Program-made: the position numbers and the translations under genes | NCBI GenBank assembly: GCA_024742305.1 | Contig: JANSYQ010000001.1 | Coordinates: 248,001 to 312,000, forward strand | Direction: 5' to 3' | Source: a bacterium | GTDB taxonomy: Bacteria > Bacteroidota > Bacteroidia > Flavobacteriales_D > Crocinitomicaceae | Length of the DNA: 64,000 nucleotides | Shown: piece after piece, positions 16,869 to 25,764 of the stretch | Layout: each line of letters opens with the position of its first letter | Numbering within the stretch: position 1 is the stretch's first letter | The notes under the pieces: model-generated | What the model was told of the DNA's origin: nothing | What the model saw: the letters and a program-made list of their open reading frames with translations, nothing else | Databases searched by the model: none

Positions 16869-19409
16869 ATGAAACCTGCTTCCTTACTACTTCTTTTCTT
16901 ACTTCCTTTAACCGCATTAGCACAGTGGCAAGAGCATTCAATCACAAAAGACGTTCATGTGTCTAAAGTTTTTGTCACTGACGATTTTGACGGCGATGGT
17001 GATGAAGACTATCTTTCTCACAATCCGCCCTCCGGAGAAGTTTTTATTTTAGAAAATATCGGCGGAGGCAGAATTGCAGAACAAGTTGTTTCTATCCACT
17101 CGTTAGGAAATAACATACTTGGAGGGTTAGGGGATCTGTGCTACTCGATGGACCTAAACGGAGATGCACTTCCCGATTTCATCATGTCAATCACTGATTA
17201 CTCATGGACGAATCACATTATTTACTTTGAGAATCAGGGTAACTTTCAGTTCACTTTAATGGATACTCTGATTTCAATAAATACTCCCGTAGCTCACACA
17301 ATTATCGTTAATGACAACAATCAAGATGGCTTTGACGACGTGGTGGTTAGTTATAGAGAGGATTTGAGCCCTGGAGTCTATGAATGGAATGTTATTACCT
17401 ATACCAACCAGCAAAACAGCTTCTTTCTGTCACAAAATGTTTACGCTAACGAGGAAAAAGTATTTCTTACCGACCGCGATGGCGATGGCGATATTGACTT
17501 TTTCTCTGATACACTGTGGTATCGCAATGATATGAATACGTTCGTTCCTATTACCAACCAAGCAGTTAATTTTGGAAGCCTTTTCACCTTAGATTTTACT
17601 TACTACGGAGGGATATTTTTAGAAGATTTTAATAATGACGGTTCAGTAGACTTGGTAGAGTTCAACTCGTTAAACAATGGCTTTGCTGAACTCATCTTTA
17701 CACCAGGAACCTCGAACTATACATTCGACTGGGCAGCAAAAGATACATCCGTTGTAATGTCTACAAGTAACTTGAAGGTTGATGATATTGACAATAACGG
17801 AATAGTAGAAATTTATGGTCATACACAGAATTCAGTTTCTCTATTTCACAGCATTGTTTATGAATTTGACGGCGTTAGTACATTTACATCTTCTGTATTG
17901 TTCAGTCATATAGAGACGGATAACACTGGTACCGCCGTTCAAGGTATAAGTGATTTCAATAATGACGGGATAAATGACATTGTGGTTCGATCGGGAACCT
18001 ACTCTAACTTCTTCTACTTGGCGGGATTGGGCAACCTACAGTTTTCTCAACATCCCGTCTCTTTCCTCAATACAAATTCTATATGTAGCGACTTCCAATT
18101 GATTGACTTTGATAACGATCAAACCATGGAAATGGTGGCAACCAGTCAAGCCGCTGGAATTTTTTCAACCTACGAAAATGAGTCAAGCACGTTTGTAGAC
18201 CAACGAGTACATTGGCACAAGCTTGAACATGGTGGTCACCCGAGATTCCTAGAGCGTATTGATTTCAATAATGATGGTTTTCAGGACTTAACTCTTGCTA
18301 GCTCGACCGTCAATCAATATAGAATAGAAGTAGTTCCCAACCAAAATGGTTTGTTTTACGGAACACCAGTCCTAGTGGATGATTCTATTGGTCTTGTTTA
18401 CAAAGTGGTTACGTATGACTTTAATTCCGACGGGCTAGAGGATATCTTGGTTGCGGATCGAACACCGGACCCACAGGGAACAAGTTATTATTTGAGAATC
18501 TACCTATACACCAACAATGGTAATAACTCGTTTCAGAAGACAACCATAATGGAGCAACAAGAACAGCTATCCTATCGCATTTGGGATTTCGTTGTAGGGG
18601 ATATTGATGGTGATGCAGATGCCGATCTCGTTGTGACAATAGAAGGAACTAATGAAGCCAAGTTATATCGAAATACCTCGAACGGGTTCATGGCCAATTC
18701 CATTTATATCCCCGCTGCATTGCAATCTAATGCAGCTGCACAGTTTTTACATCTTGTGGATATCGATGACGATCAGGACCTTGATTTGTTCATTCGATAT
18801 GGTTCCATGTATTTGGATTACAACACGGTTTATTCCTACGAAAATCCGGGGAATGGGATATACGGAATGGACGTTTTCATTGACACTTCTTTTACAGATC
18901 GATTTCATCATGGAGATTACGATAATGACGGTGACTTAGATCTAATTTTTTCTGATCACCAAGGAAATCTGAATTGGTACATTAACGCGGGAGTCGGTAT
19001 ATCTAGCTCCAGTCCGCAAGATTTTGTGACAAACGATTTTGTCTACTTTGATGTCGGAAACATTAACGATGATGCCTATTTGGATGTGGCAGTGATGAAG
19101 CCTGGCGAACTGTATATGAGTTGGTATGAATTCACGCCATCAACAGTAAATGTTCCTGCTATAAACCTTCAAGAGGGAATTACCATTACTCCGTTCCCCA
19201 ACCCGAGTTCGGGAGTCTTTTATGTAGAAAATATTCCAGCAAACACCAATGTTCGACTGTTTGATATCAATGCAAGAACAGTGGAAATACGAACAATAAT
19301 TGACAATGATAAATGGAAAATTGAGGCTTTAGATCCTCAACCCGGTTTGTACTTGCTTCATTTATCCACTGAGGATTCAGCTATTACCAAATATTTGATT
19401 TTCGAGTAA
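16869..19409 (+). CDS. T9SS-exported FG-GAP/VCBS repeat protein
   Basis: Taken from the ATG at 16869, which gives an 846-residue protein with a signal peptide MKPASLLLLFLLPLTALAQ. The body is a run of FG-GAP/VCBS-type repeats with calcium-binding-like motifs (DFDGDGDEDY, DRDGDGDIDF, DFNNDGINDI, DYDNDGDLDL), forming a predicted beta-propeller. The last 80 residues are a T9SS type A sorting domain (PFPNPSSGVFYVEN, ending with LYLLHLSTEDSAITKYLIFE). It is therefore secreted across the outer membrane, probably onto the cell surface. Flanked by an M42 gene and an M42 fragment. Confidence 0.93.
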   Translation: MKPASLLLLFLLPLTALAQWQEHSITKDVHVSKVFVTDDFDGDGDEDYLSHNPPSGEVFILENIGGGRIAEQVVSIHSLGNNILGGLGDLCYSMDLNGDALPDFIMSITDYSWTNHIIYFENQGNFQFTLMDTLISINTPVAHTIIVNDNNQDGFDDVVVSYREDLSPGVYEWNVITYTNQQNSFFLSQNVYANEEKVFLTDRDGDGDIDFFSDTLWYRNDMNTFVPITNQAVNFGSLFTLDFTYYGGIFLEDFNNDGSVDLVEFNSLNNGFAELIFTPGTSNYTFDWAAKDTSVVMSTSNLKVDDIDNNGIVEIYGHTQNSVSLFHSIVYEFDGVSTFTSSVLFSHIETDNTGTAVQGISDFNNDGINDIVVRSGTYSNFFYLAGLGNLQFSQHPVSFLNTNSICSDFQLIDFDNDQTMEMVATSQAAGIFSTYENESSTFVDQRVHWHKLEHGGHPRFLERIDFNNDGFQDLTLASSTVNQYRIEVVPNQNGLFYGTPVLVDDSIGLVYKVVTYDFNSDGLEDILVADRTPDPQGTSYYLRIYLYTNNGNNSFQKTTIMEQQEQLSYRIWDFVVGDIDGDADADLVVTIEGTNEAKLYRNTSNGFMANSIYIPAALQSNAAAQFLHLVDIDDDQDLDLFIRYGSMYLDYNTVYSYENPGNGIYGMDVFIDTSFTDRFHHGDYDNDGDLDLIFSDHQGNLNWYINAGVGISSSSPQDFVTNDFVYFDVGNINDDAYLDVAVMKPGELYMSWYEFTPSTVNVPAINLQEGITITPFPNPSSGVFYVENIPANTNVRLFDINARTVEIRTIIDNDKWKIEALDPQPGLYLLHLSTEDSAITKYLIFE

Positions 19410-19441
19410 AATCCTATGTTTTCGAGAATTCTATACGTAAC

Positions 19442-19516
19442 AAGAGGATATGGCGAAGTATTGACTTCTTTACAGCCTGTATTTCGGATATCGACCAACA
19501 CGATTGGAGGTTTTAA
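19442..19516 (+). pseudogene. 3'-terminal fragment of an M42 aminopeptidase gene
   Basis: Reading 19442-19516 in frame gives a peptide ending SIDFFTACISDIDQHDWRF followed by TAA. The intact M42 gene ends SIDLLTACISDIDQHDWSF, with TAG. The nucleotide match covers about 70 bp with scattered changes, including silent ones, and the region after both copies also shares TGTGAACC..ATAATT text. Nothing upstream in this copy encodes the rest of the enzyme. It looks like the remnant of a duplication or of an allele replaced around the FG-GAP gene. Confidence 0.75.
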
Positions 19517-19589
19517 CGTGAATCGTCTTGCATAGCTTTTTTCTTGGCACAAATTTCGCAATTATCAATGTGAACCCATAATTCTAGCT

Positions 19590-19970
19590 ATGAAACATGC
19601 ACTTTTCATCTTCGCCATCTGTGGATGCTCTCTCGCCTTCGGGCAGTCAGAAACTCGTGTAGAAAAGAAATACGAACGCTTTGAAAATGGACAAAAGGTA
19701 GCGGACAAGTATTACCTCGAAGAAAACGGCCAAGTGATTGCCGGAGAGGATTTTGATATGCCGGAATTTGATGCCATGCAGGCCAAAATGGAGATGAAAC
19801 ATGCCGCCATGGAGCAACGCATGCATGAAATACATCAGACTGCCGATCAACGCATGGAAAAAGCACAATTAGACATGGACCTTCGAATGAAGGAAATGCA
19901 ACAACGCATAGAACAAATGCAGTTACGCATGGATGCGCGTATCCGGGAAATGTCATTAAGCGAAAAGTGA
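19590..19970 (+). CDS. Exported coiled-coil protein, unknown function
   Basis: A 126-residue protein with a signal peptide (residues 1-18, ending AFGQ), a short linker, and a methionine-, glutamate- and glutamine-rich heptad region from about residue 60 to the end (repeated MEQRM, MKEMQQR patterns), predicted as a coiled coil. No family was recognised. It lies between the M42 fragment and a convergent patatin gene. Confidence 0.75.
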   Translation: MKHALFIFAICGCSLAFGQSETRVEKKYERFENGQKVADKYYLEENGQVIAGEDFDMPEFDAMQAKMEMKHAAMEQRMHEIHQTADQRMEKAQLDMDLRMKEMQQRIEQMQLRMDARIREMSLSEK

Positions 19971-20010
19971 GAGGATAAAAAAATTCTTCACCACCCAACG
20001 CTTACCACTA

Positions 20011-21105
20011 TCAATCCAAAATGCGCTTGATGAAACTGTCGAGATGTTTTTTGTAATGATCGACTGTTTTCTGTCCGGCTAATTTCAATTTTTTAATGTT
20101 CTCAGGGCTTGCGTCTGCCATATCGGTCTCGTATTTACGGTCGTGTTGTTCTACATCAATGCGCAAATAAGAATCCTGATGAACTTTGTTCAATGTGTCG
20201 TAAATCTGGCGCATTTGATAATCCGTGGTATCGATACTTCCGTCCATCATGATATTTGGAATGGATTTCGCCCATTTTAAGACGTCCCAGCGCGGACTCT
20301 TACTCAACTCACCCAAGGCAAAATTTCCGCCTCCGGTACCGATGGATAAAATCAACATTTGATTGGCAGATGGAAAATCTACGCCGCGCTCTGGAAACTT
20401 CATATTTCTTGCTTCGGAATACGCACACATGGTTGGATTGTTCGCAAAAACACCTCCGTCTAGATTGTACAACGTAGTTTCATCGTTTACAGGCAAAGAG
20501 TAATTGTGAATTTCCGCTGGTGGGAAATACGTAGGTGCCGCCGATGTAGAGCGTAATGCTTCCCAAACCTTGTAAGTACGCGGCCCGTCCTTTCTGTTCA
20601 CATCAGTACTTCGAAGGAACAAGCTCGATTTCTTATTCATATTGTACGTGGTCACGGTACACGGCCGAACCAGTTCGTGCATCATCAAATCGCGCTCGGT
20701 GCCATCTTCCTCTTTCACAGTGAAGTGCTTTTTCAAGGTGGATTCGAGATAAGTCGGGTCGAATTGCGTAGCGTTAAAGAACTGTCGCAGTCCATACATT
20801 CGCTTCTTCGAGGCATTGAAGATATTGAAACCTTCCTCAGTATACACTTTTAATGCTTCCTCAGCTTCGTAAGCTGTTAGCGGTCCGTTAGGCGTTGGGG
20901 TAGGATTTGGCTTCAAGTAAAATCCGGTGAGCAAACCTCCGGTACTAGTACCTACAATCATATCGAAATAGTCGGCAATACGCTTTTCATCGCCCTTTTC
21001 TTCTCTGATTTTCTTTTCGATGTATGCAACTACTGTCGCAGGAATAACGCCTCTGATTCCTCCACCGTCTAACGAGAGGATACGCACCTTTTTTTCTTCA
21101 GCCAT
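20011..21105 (-). CDS. Patatin-like phospholipase
   Basis: A 364-residue patatin. The oxyanion loop DGGGIRG is at residues 13-19, the nucleophile elbow GTSTG at 52-56 (Ser54), and the catalytic Asp in NLDGGVFANNP. There is no signal peptide, so it is cytoplasmic and presumably a lipid acyl hydrolase. Patatins are effectors in some CBASS defence systems, but no nucleotidyltransferase or sensor gene is adjacent, so a stand-alone lipase role is more likely. Confidence 0.92.
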   Translation of the reverse strand: MAEEKKVRILSLDGGGIRGVIPATVVAYIEKKIREEKGDEKRIADYFDMIVGTSTGGLLTGFYLKPNPTPTPNGPLTAYEAEEALKVYTEEGFNIFNASKKRMYGLRQFFNATQFDPTYLESTLKKHFTVKEEDGTERDLMMHELVRPCTVTTYNMNKKSSLFLRSTDVNRKDGPRTYKVWEALRSTSAAPTYFPPAEIHNYSLPVNDETTLYNLDGGVFANNPTMCAYSEARNMKFPERGVDFPSANQMLILSIGTGGGNFALGELSKSPRWDVLKWAKSIPNIMMDGSIDTTDYQMRQIYDTLNKVHQDSYLRIDVEQHDRKYETDMADASPENIKKLKLAGQKTVDHYKKHLDSFIKRILD

Positions 21106-21219
21106 AGTGATTCATTTGATGAAACGAATGTACTAAAGCATCTTGAAAAAAGCGAATAACATGTGATTTTGTGTCGTCAAACCGAAATCTCCCGGAGTAC
21201 TCTCCGAAGTGAGGAAGTC

Positions 21220-21510
21220 CTACTTATTCAAAACCTTTGGAATGCGGAAATAATCAGAATCTGCTTTGGGAGCATTTTGTAGCGCCTGTTTCTGTGTAAC
21301 AGTCACTTCAGGCTCGTCTTCACGCAAACGGTTAATTTCTTTGGTCATGAAAATCAACGGTTCCACGTTATCCGTGTCTACCTCTTGAAGTTTTTCCATG
21401 AAGTTGACAATGCGCTCCATATCTTCCTTGATCGCTTTCTTGCTTTCTCCTTCAAACTCCAAACGCGACAAGTGCGCGATGTGATCCACAATTTCTTCTG
21501 TGATTTTCAT
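21220..21510 (-). CDS. gatC: Aspartyl/glutamyl-tRNA amidotransferase subunit C
   Basis: A 96-residue protein with the GatC N-terminal helical pattern (VDHIAHLSRLEF), a central FMEKLQEVDTDNVEPL motif and a C-terminal PEVTVTQKQALQNAP-type segment. It stabilises GatA in the amidotransferase that makes Gln-tRNA or Asn-tRNA. A -7 box ends 4 nt before its ATG and lies right after the plsC stop, so it probably has its own, possibly leaderless, transcript. Confidence 0.94.
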   Translation of the reverse strand: MKITEEIVDHIAHLSRLEFEGESKKAIKEDMERIVNFMEKLQEVDTDNVEPLIFMTKEINRLREDEPEVTVTQKQALQNAPKADSDYFRIPKVLNK

Positions 21511-21514
21511 ACGA

Positions 21515-21522
21515 CAAATGTA
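21515..21522 (-). promoter_or_regulatory. -7 box (TACATTTG) 4 nt before gatC
   Basis: Perfect TAnnTTTG on the minus strand in the 15-bp gap between plsC and gatC. The spacing to the ATG is the same 4 nt seen for the SCO1-like and plsC genes. Confidence 0.5.
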
Positions 21523-21525
21523 ATA

Positions 21526-22287
21526 CTATTGCTTCAAATGCGGATGCTCTTTCAATATAGGTTCATTGATGATATCGAAACAGTGCTGGCGTAGCTCCTT
21601 AACGTCCATAGTTTCAATTGTCTCAGCTGTAATGGCTTCGTGAATGTACATACGACTGATTCCCGGGCGGGCCGGACCAAGAATCTCAGTGGGGTCTGAA
21701 AACAACTTGTAATTATTGGTAAATGTGATAGGCACGATTGGCAACTTCAAGCTTTTCGCCAATTGGAACGCACCATCTTTGAATCGAATCATTTTTGGCG
21801 CTTGACCGTCGGGAATTCCACCTTCCGGGAAAATCATAATTGACCATCCATTTTTAGCTTCTTTTGACGCACGGATCAATGACCGCGCTGCTTTGACACG
21901 GTTCCCACGAAAAACAGGAATGTTCATTCGCTTGAAATAGGCCTTGATGAGCGGGTAACTCAACAATTCACTTTTCCCGAGAAACAAAAACGGACTATGA
22001 GGCAACACTGAGTACATCAGGAAAATGTCCAAGTAGGATGCATGGTTGGCCAAAATGATGTAGGGCGCCTCCGGTAGGGGACTGTTCTTTACTTTTTTTA
22101 CCCAGTAAAAGCAGAGCAGTCGAAACCACCAACTCCAAAAAACAAATACTTTGAAAGCGCGTTTTCTTCCTTTGTCTGAGCCCAATTGTGGTCGAATGAT
22201 AGGGTACAAAACAATGGCTGTCACAGTAAAAATTACCGCGATGTACAATTTCCAAATCAAACCCGGAACGCCAATCAGCACCTTCAT
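21526..22287 (-). CDS. plsC: 1-acyl-sn-glycerol-3-phosphate acyltransferase
   Basis: A 253-residue membrane-associated acyltransferase. The catalytic HX4D motif is NHASYLD (His82, Asp87), the substrate-binding motif is FPEGGIP, and two N-terminal hydrophobic segments (about 10-30 and 46-63) anchor it. It makes phosphatidic acid from lysophosphatidic acid in phospholipid synthesis. Normal length for the family. Confidence 0.92.
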   Translation of the reverse strand: MKVLIGVPGLIWKLYIAVIFTVTAIVLYPIIRPQLGSDKGRKRAFKVFVFWSWWFRLLCFYWVKKVKNSPLPEAPYIILANHASYLDIFLMYSVLPHSPFLFLGKSELLSYPLIKAYFKRMNIPVFRGNRVKAARSLIRASKEAKNGWSIMIFPEGGIPDGQAPKMIRFKDGAFQLAKSLKLPIVPITFTNNYKLFSDPTEILGPARPGISRMYIHEAITAETIETMDVKELRQHCFDIINEPILKEHPHLKQ

Positions 22288-22291
22288 ACAG

Positions 22292-22299
22292 CAAAATTA
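22292..22299 (-). promoter_or_regulatory. -7 box (TAATTTTG) 4 nt before plsC
   Basis: Perfect TAnnTTTG on the minus strand, ending 4 nt before the ATG, which suggests a leaderless transcript or a start codon further downstream. Confidence 0.5.
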
Positions 22300-22470
22300 C
22301 GTAAAACGCCATTGTAAACTGCTACCTGCCTTCAATATAGGTGCAAACTTGAATTTTACCTGTTTTGAATTTGTTTCGAGTAAAACAAGTCTATTCCGAC
22401 TCATTTCCCTACGTGCTTTGCTTCCCTTGCGGTTAAAAAAACTGTATTTTCGTGTTCTCAAAAGAGAATT

Positions 22471-23439
22471 ATGGCGCGCATTTTAACAGGAATTCAAAGT
22501 ACAGGAACCCCGCATCTAGGGAACATTCTTGGTGCAATTCTTCCGGCTATTGAAATGTCGGAAAAAGAAGAAAACGATTCGTACTTGTTTATTGCAGATT
22601 TGCACTCATTGACACAGATCAAAGATGGCAACACCCTGCGAAACAACACGCTTTCTACTGCGGCGACTTGGCTTGCCTTCGGATTGAATCCTGAAAATGT
22701 AGTCTTTTACCGTCAAAGTGACGTCCCTGAAGTAACCGAGCTTACTTGGTACTTGATGTGCTATTTTCCTTACTCTAGGTTGTCATTAGCGCACAGCTTT
22801 AAAGATAAGGCCGATCGTTTGGAAGATGTAAACTCAGGATTGTTTACGTACCCAATGCTGATGGCAGCCGACATTTTGTTGTACGATGCCGAAATCGTTC
22901 CAGTAGGAAAAGATCAAAAACAGCATTTGGAATTTACGCAAGACGTTGCCCGAAGATTCAACGATCAAATGGGCGAAACTTTCGTGATGCCAGCCGTTAG
23001 TCACAACGAGGCAACGATGCTGATTCCAGGAACAGACGGAGAAAAGATGAGCAAATCACGCGACAATTACATTGACATTTTCCTTCCAGACAAGAAATTG
23101 CGCAAAAAAGTGATGTCCATTGAAACGGACTCCAAAGGATTGGACGAACCAAAAGATCCGGATACGTGTAACGCGTTTGCCTTGTATGCACTCTTGGCGA
23201 GCGAGGAGCAAATTGCCGAAATGCGTAAAAAATATCAGTCCGGAGGTTATGGTTACGGTCATGCGAAGCAAGAGTTGTTCGAGTTGATTTGCGAGCGATT
23301 CAAAACGGAGCGTGAACGTTACAACCACCTGATTGAAAACCCACAGGAAGTAGAAGAAGCCTTGGCAATTGGAGCAGAAAGAGCAAGAAAAGTTGCGGCG
23401 GATGTATTGAAACGCGTTCGAGCTAAAGTTGGATACTAG
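22471..23439 (+). CDS. trpS: Tryptophanyl-tRNA synthetase
   Basis: A 322-residue class I synthetase. The HIGH-like motif is TPHLGNILGA near residue 15 and the KMSKS motif is GEKMSKSRDN. The Trp-pocket segment VPVGKDQKQHLEFTQDVARR is intact. It charges tRNA-Trp. Monocistronic, divergent from plsC. Confidence 0.97.
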   Translation: MARILTGIQSTGTPHLGNILGAILPAIEMSEKEENDSYLFIADLHSLTQIKDGNTLRNNTLSTAATWLAFGLNPENVVFYRQSDVPEVTELTWYLMCYFPYSRLSLAHSFKDKADRLEDVNSGLFTYPMLMAADILLYDAEIVPVGKDQKQHLEFTQDVARRFNDQMGETFVMPAVSHNEATMLIPGTDGEKMSKSRDNYIDIFLPDKKLRKKVMSIETDSKGLDEPKDPDTCNAFALYALLASEEQIAEMRKKYQSGGYGYGHAKQELFELICERFKTERERYNHLIENPQEVEEALAIGAERARKVAADVLKRVRAKVGY

Positions 23440-23997
23440 ATGATTGGCTGATGGGTCTTCGAGAGCCTCAGACCGCCGTGCGATTTTTAGTGGATTAAAA
23501 AAAGTAGAGACGTTATATTTTCACTTCTCACTAATTACCTCTCACCAGTCACTTTTCACTAATTACTTCTCACTGGTCCCTTCTCACTAACCACTTCCCA
23601 CCACCTCTCTCTTAATACTCAGCTAACATTGGATTGTTCCAAAAACCGTTTAGTCAGGAATTTTTGAAAAATCGGGGTTTCGTATCCTTGGAAAATCGCT
23701 GAAAACACGCACTTTTCTTCACATAACTTTAAAGCTAACGGAACATCCTAGGGAAAGAAAATACCGAAGTTTGTACTGAGAGAATTGATAAAAGGGAGCG
23801 GAATCCGCCAAGGGTTTCTAGTCAACCTTAGCATTTTCAATAGTTCGTTCGATAGTATAGTTAGTTCATAAGTACGATTCCGTTCCCGATCAATTCACTT
23901 CAAAATCACAAACAATCTTTTTGTAACCTCTTTGCCAAAACTCCGTAGGAATGGGTACAAACTGAGCGTTTTAACATGATTTGAGACCTAAATTCAT
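23440..23997. other. Gene-free stretch between trpS and the peptide-binding lipoprotein gene
   Basis: No credible reading frame of either strand fits here. It contains the six-copy 14-bp tandem repeat listed separately (23524-23607). The remaining 390 bp before the promoter at 23998 show no hairpin or conserved motif that I could support. Confidence 0.6.
23524..23607. repeat. 14-bp tandem repeat, six degenerate copies
   Basis: Units CTTCTCACTAATTA, CCTCTCACCAGTCA, CTTTTCACTAATTA, CTTCTCACTGGTCC, CTTCTCACTAACCA and CTTCCCACCACCTC follow without gaps. Alternate units are more alike, giving a 28-bp higher-order period (starts at 23524, 23552 and 23580). It is non-coding. Confidence 0.8.
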
Positions 23998-24005
23998 TAC
24001 ATTTG
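23998..24005 (+). promoter_or_regulatory. -7 box (TACATTTG) of the peptide-binding lipoprotein gene
   Basis: Perfect TAnnTTTG 18 bp before the ATG at 24024. It excludes the upstream start at 24003, which would lie at the box itself. Confidence 0.55.
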
Positions 24006-24023
24006 CAATTGAAAATCGAGACG

Positions 24024-25754
24024 ATGCTAAAAAAACCCTTTACTCTGCTATTGTTAGCCCTTGGATTCATCATCGCGGGCTGTTCTAATGAAGATAAACC
24101 AGAAGAACAATTGGTCGCGAAAGGCAATAAGATGTACGGTGGCGAATTGAAATTCATGTCCACTGAAAAAATTGACAACTTATTCCCGATCAGCACTGGC
24201 GATGTATATTCAAGCCGAATTATTTCCCAAATTTTTGAGCCCCTTTTGACGATTGATCCTGAATCAGGAACAGTAAATCCGGGAATCGCGAAAGATTGGA
24301 AACTAAGCAGTGATGCGCGTGTTTACACGTTCAACATTCGTAAAGGAGTGAAGTTCCATGAAGATGATTGTTTCAAAAACAAAACACGTGAGGTAACCGC
24401 TCAAGACGTAAAATTCTCTTTGGATTTAGCATGTACCGACATGAAAAACAATGAGGTAGCGTATTTGCTCGTGGATCGTATCGATGGAGCAAAGGAGCAT
24501 TTCGATAAATCCAACGGTAAAATTCGCAAGGGTGGTGTGAAAGGAATCAAAGCAGTAAACAAACACACATTGCAAATTACTTTGTCTGAACCATACGTAG
24601 GCTTCGAAAAGATTTTGACACACAGCGGATTGAGCGTTATCCCGAAGGAAGCTTACAACAAATACAAGGGCAACATCGGCAAACACCCGGTAGGAACAGG
24701 ACCGTTCTCTTTGGAGTCTATGTCGAGCAGCAAGATTGCACTTAAACGCAATCCTAAATATTGGAGAAAAGATGAATTTGGGAACCGATTGCCATTCCTG
24801 TCAAAAGTGACCATGACCTACGTGAAAAACAAGCGTAGCGAATTGAAGGCATTCCGCGAGTCGAAGGTAGACCTAGTACTAGAACTTCCAGTAGAGGAAA
24901 CCGAAAATATTCTTGGAACCTTGGAAGAAGCACAGCGTGGTTTGAACGTGAAGCACAAGGTAGATGCCAAGAAAAGTTTGAACATGATGTACGTTGCAAT
25001 GCAAAACGAAAGCGATGAGTTTTCTGATGTGCGTGTGCGTAAAGCATTCAACATGGCTATCGACCGGGTAACGATTGTAGACAAGGACCTAGAAGGTGAA
25101 GGTTGGCCTGCGAAAAACGGATTTGTCGCAGATATTGAAGGATATCCATCAGAGAAAGTAATTGGTCATGATTACAATCCTGAGCGCGCAAAAAGCCTTA
25201 TGCGAGAAGCAGGTTACCCGAACGGTGCCGGTTTCCCGGAATTGGACTTCTACGTGAATGCTATTGAAGGTTCAGGAGCCCATAGAGCGTGTCAAGCGAT
25301 TGCCAAACAACTGAAGGAAAACCTCAACGTAAATCTGAACATTGTACTTTGTAGCTTGGATGAACGCCGCGCTGCTGTGAATTCAGGGAAAGCGAAAATT
25401 TGGCGTGCCGGTTGGATTGCCGATTATCCAGATCCTTCCAACTTCTTGGCGCAGTTCTACGGTAGCAACATTCAGAAGCAATCTACGATGGTAAACGACT
25501 TCAACTACAGCAACGATTCATTCGATGCTATTTATGAAAAAGCACTCGTAGAAACTGATGATGCGAAGCGCATGGATTTGTATGTGCAGTGTGATCAAAT
25601 GGTGGTAGAAACAGCGCCTGTGATGCCAATCATGACAGACGACCACATTGTGATTATCAACGCGCGTGTCCGCGATTTCAACGCTACTCAGATGGAAACA
25701 TTGGATTTGACTGATGTTTACATCAAAGAGCTTCGTAAGAACAAGAAGAAGTAA
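24024..25754 (+). CDS. Oligopeptide-type ABC transporter substrate-binding lipoprotein
   Basis: Starts at the ATG at 24024, giving 576 residues with a lipoprotein signal (FIIAGCSN, lipidated Cys about residue 20). The rest is a family 5 extracellular solute-binding protein (DppA/OppA type), with IFEPLLTIDPESGTVNPGIA and ARVYTFNIRKGVKFHED near the start. It binds peptides or similar solutes outside the inner membrane. No permease or ATPase genes are adjacent, so its transporter must be encoded elsewhere or it acts in signalling. Confidence 0.92.
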   Translation: MLKKPFTLLLLALGFIIAGCSNEDKPEEQLVAKGNKMYGGELKFMSTEKIDNLFPISTGDVYSSRIISQIFEPLLTIDPESGTVNPGIAKDWKLSSDARVYTFNIRKGVKFHEDDCFKNKTREVTAQDVKFSLDLACTDMKNNEVAYLLVDRIDGAKEHFDKSNGKIRKGGVKGIKAVNKHTLQITLSEPYVGFEKILTHSGLSVIPKEAYNKYKGNIGKHPVGTGPFSLESMSSSKIALKRNPKYWRKDEFGNRLPFLSKVTMTYVKNKRSELKAFRESKVDLVLELPVEETENILGTLEEAQRGLNVKHKVDAKKSLNMMYVAMQNESDEFSDVRVRKAFNMAIDRVTIVDKDLEGEGWPAKNGFVADIEGYPSEKVIGHDYNPERAKSLMREAGYPNGAGFPELDFYVNAIEGSGAHRACQAIAKQLKENLNVNLNIVLCSLDERRAAVNSGKAKIWRAGWIADYPDPSNFLAQFYGSNIQKQSTMVNDFNYSNDSFDAIYEKALVETDDAKRMDLYVQCDQMVVETAPVMPIMTDDHIVIINARVRDFNATQMETLDLTDVYIKELRKNKKK

Positions 25755-25764
25755 TTTTAGGCAT

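Noticed and set aside
20011-21105. Patatin as a CBASS effector
   Set aside because: No CD-NTase, HORMA, ubiquitin-like or other CBASS gene is adjacent; neighbours are a coiled-coil protein and gatC.
23440-23997. CRISPR array at the tandem repeats near trpS
   Set aside because: Units are 14 bp, contiguous and degenerate with no spacers, and there are no cas genes.
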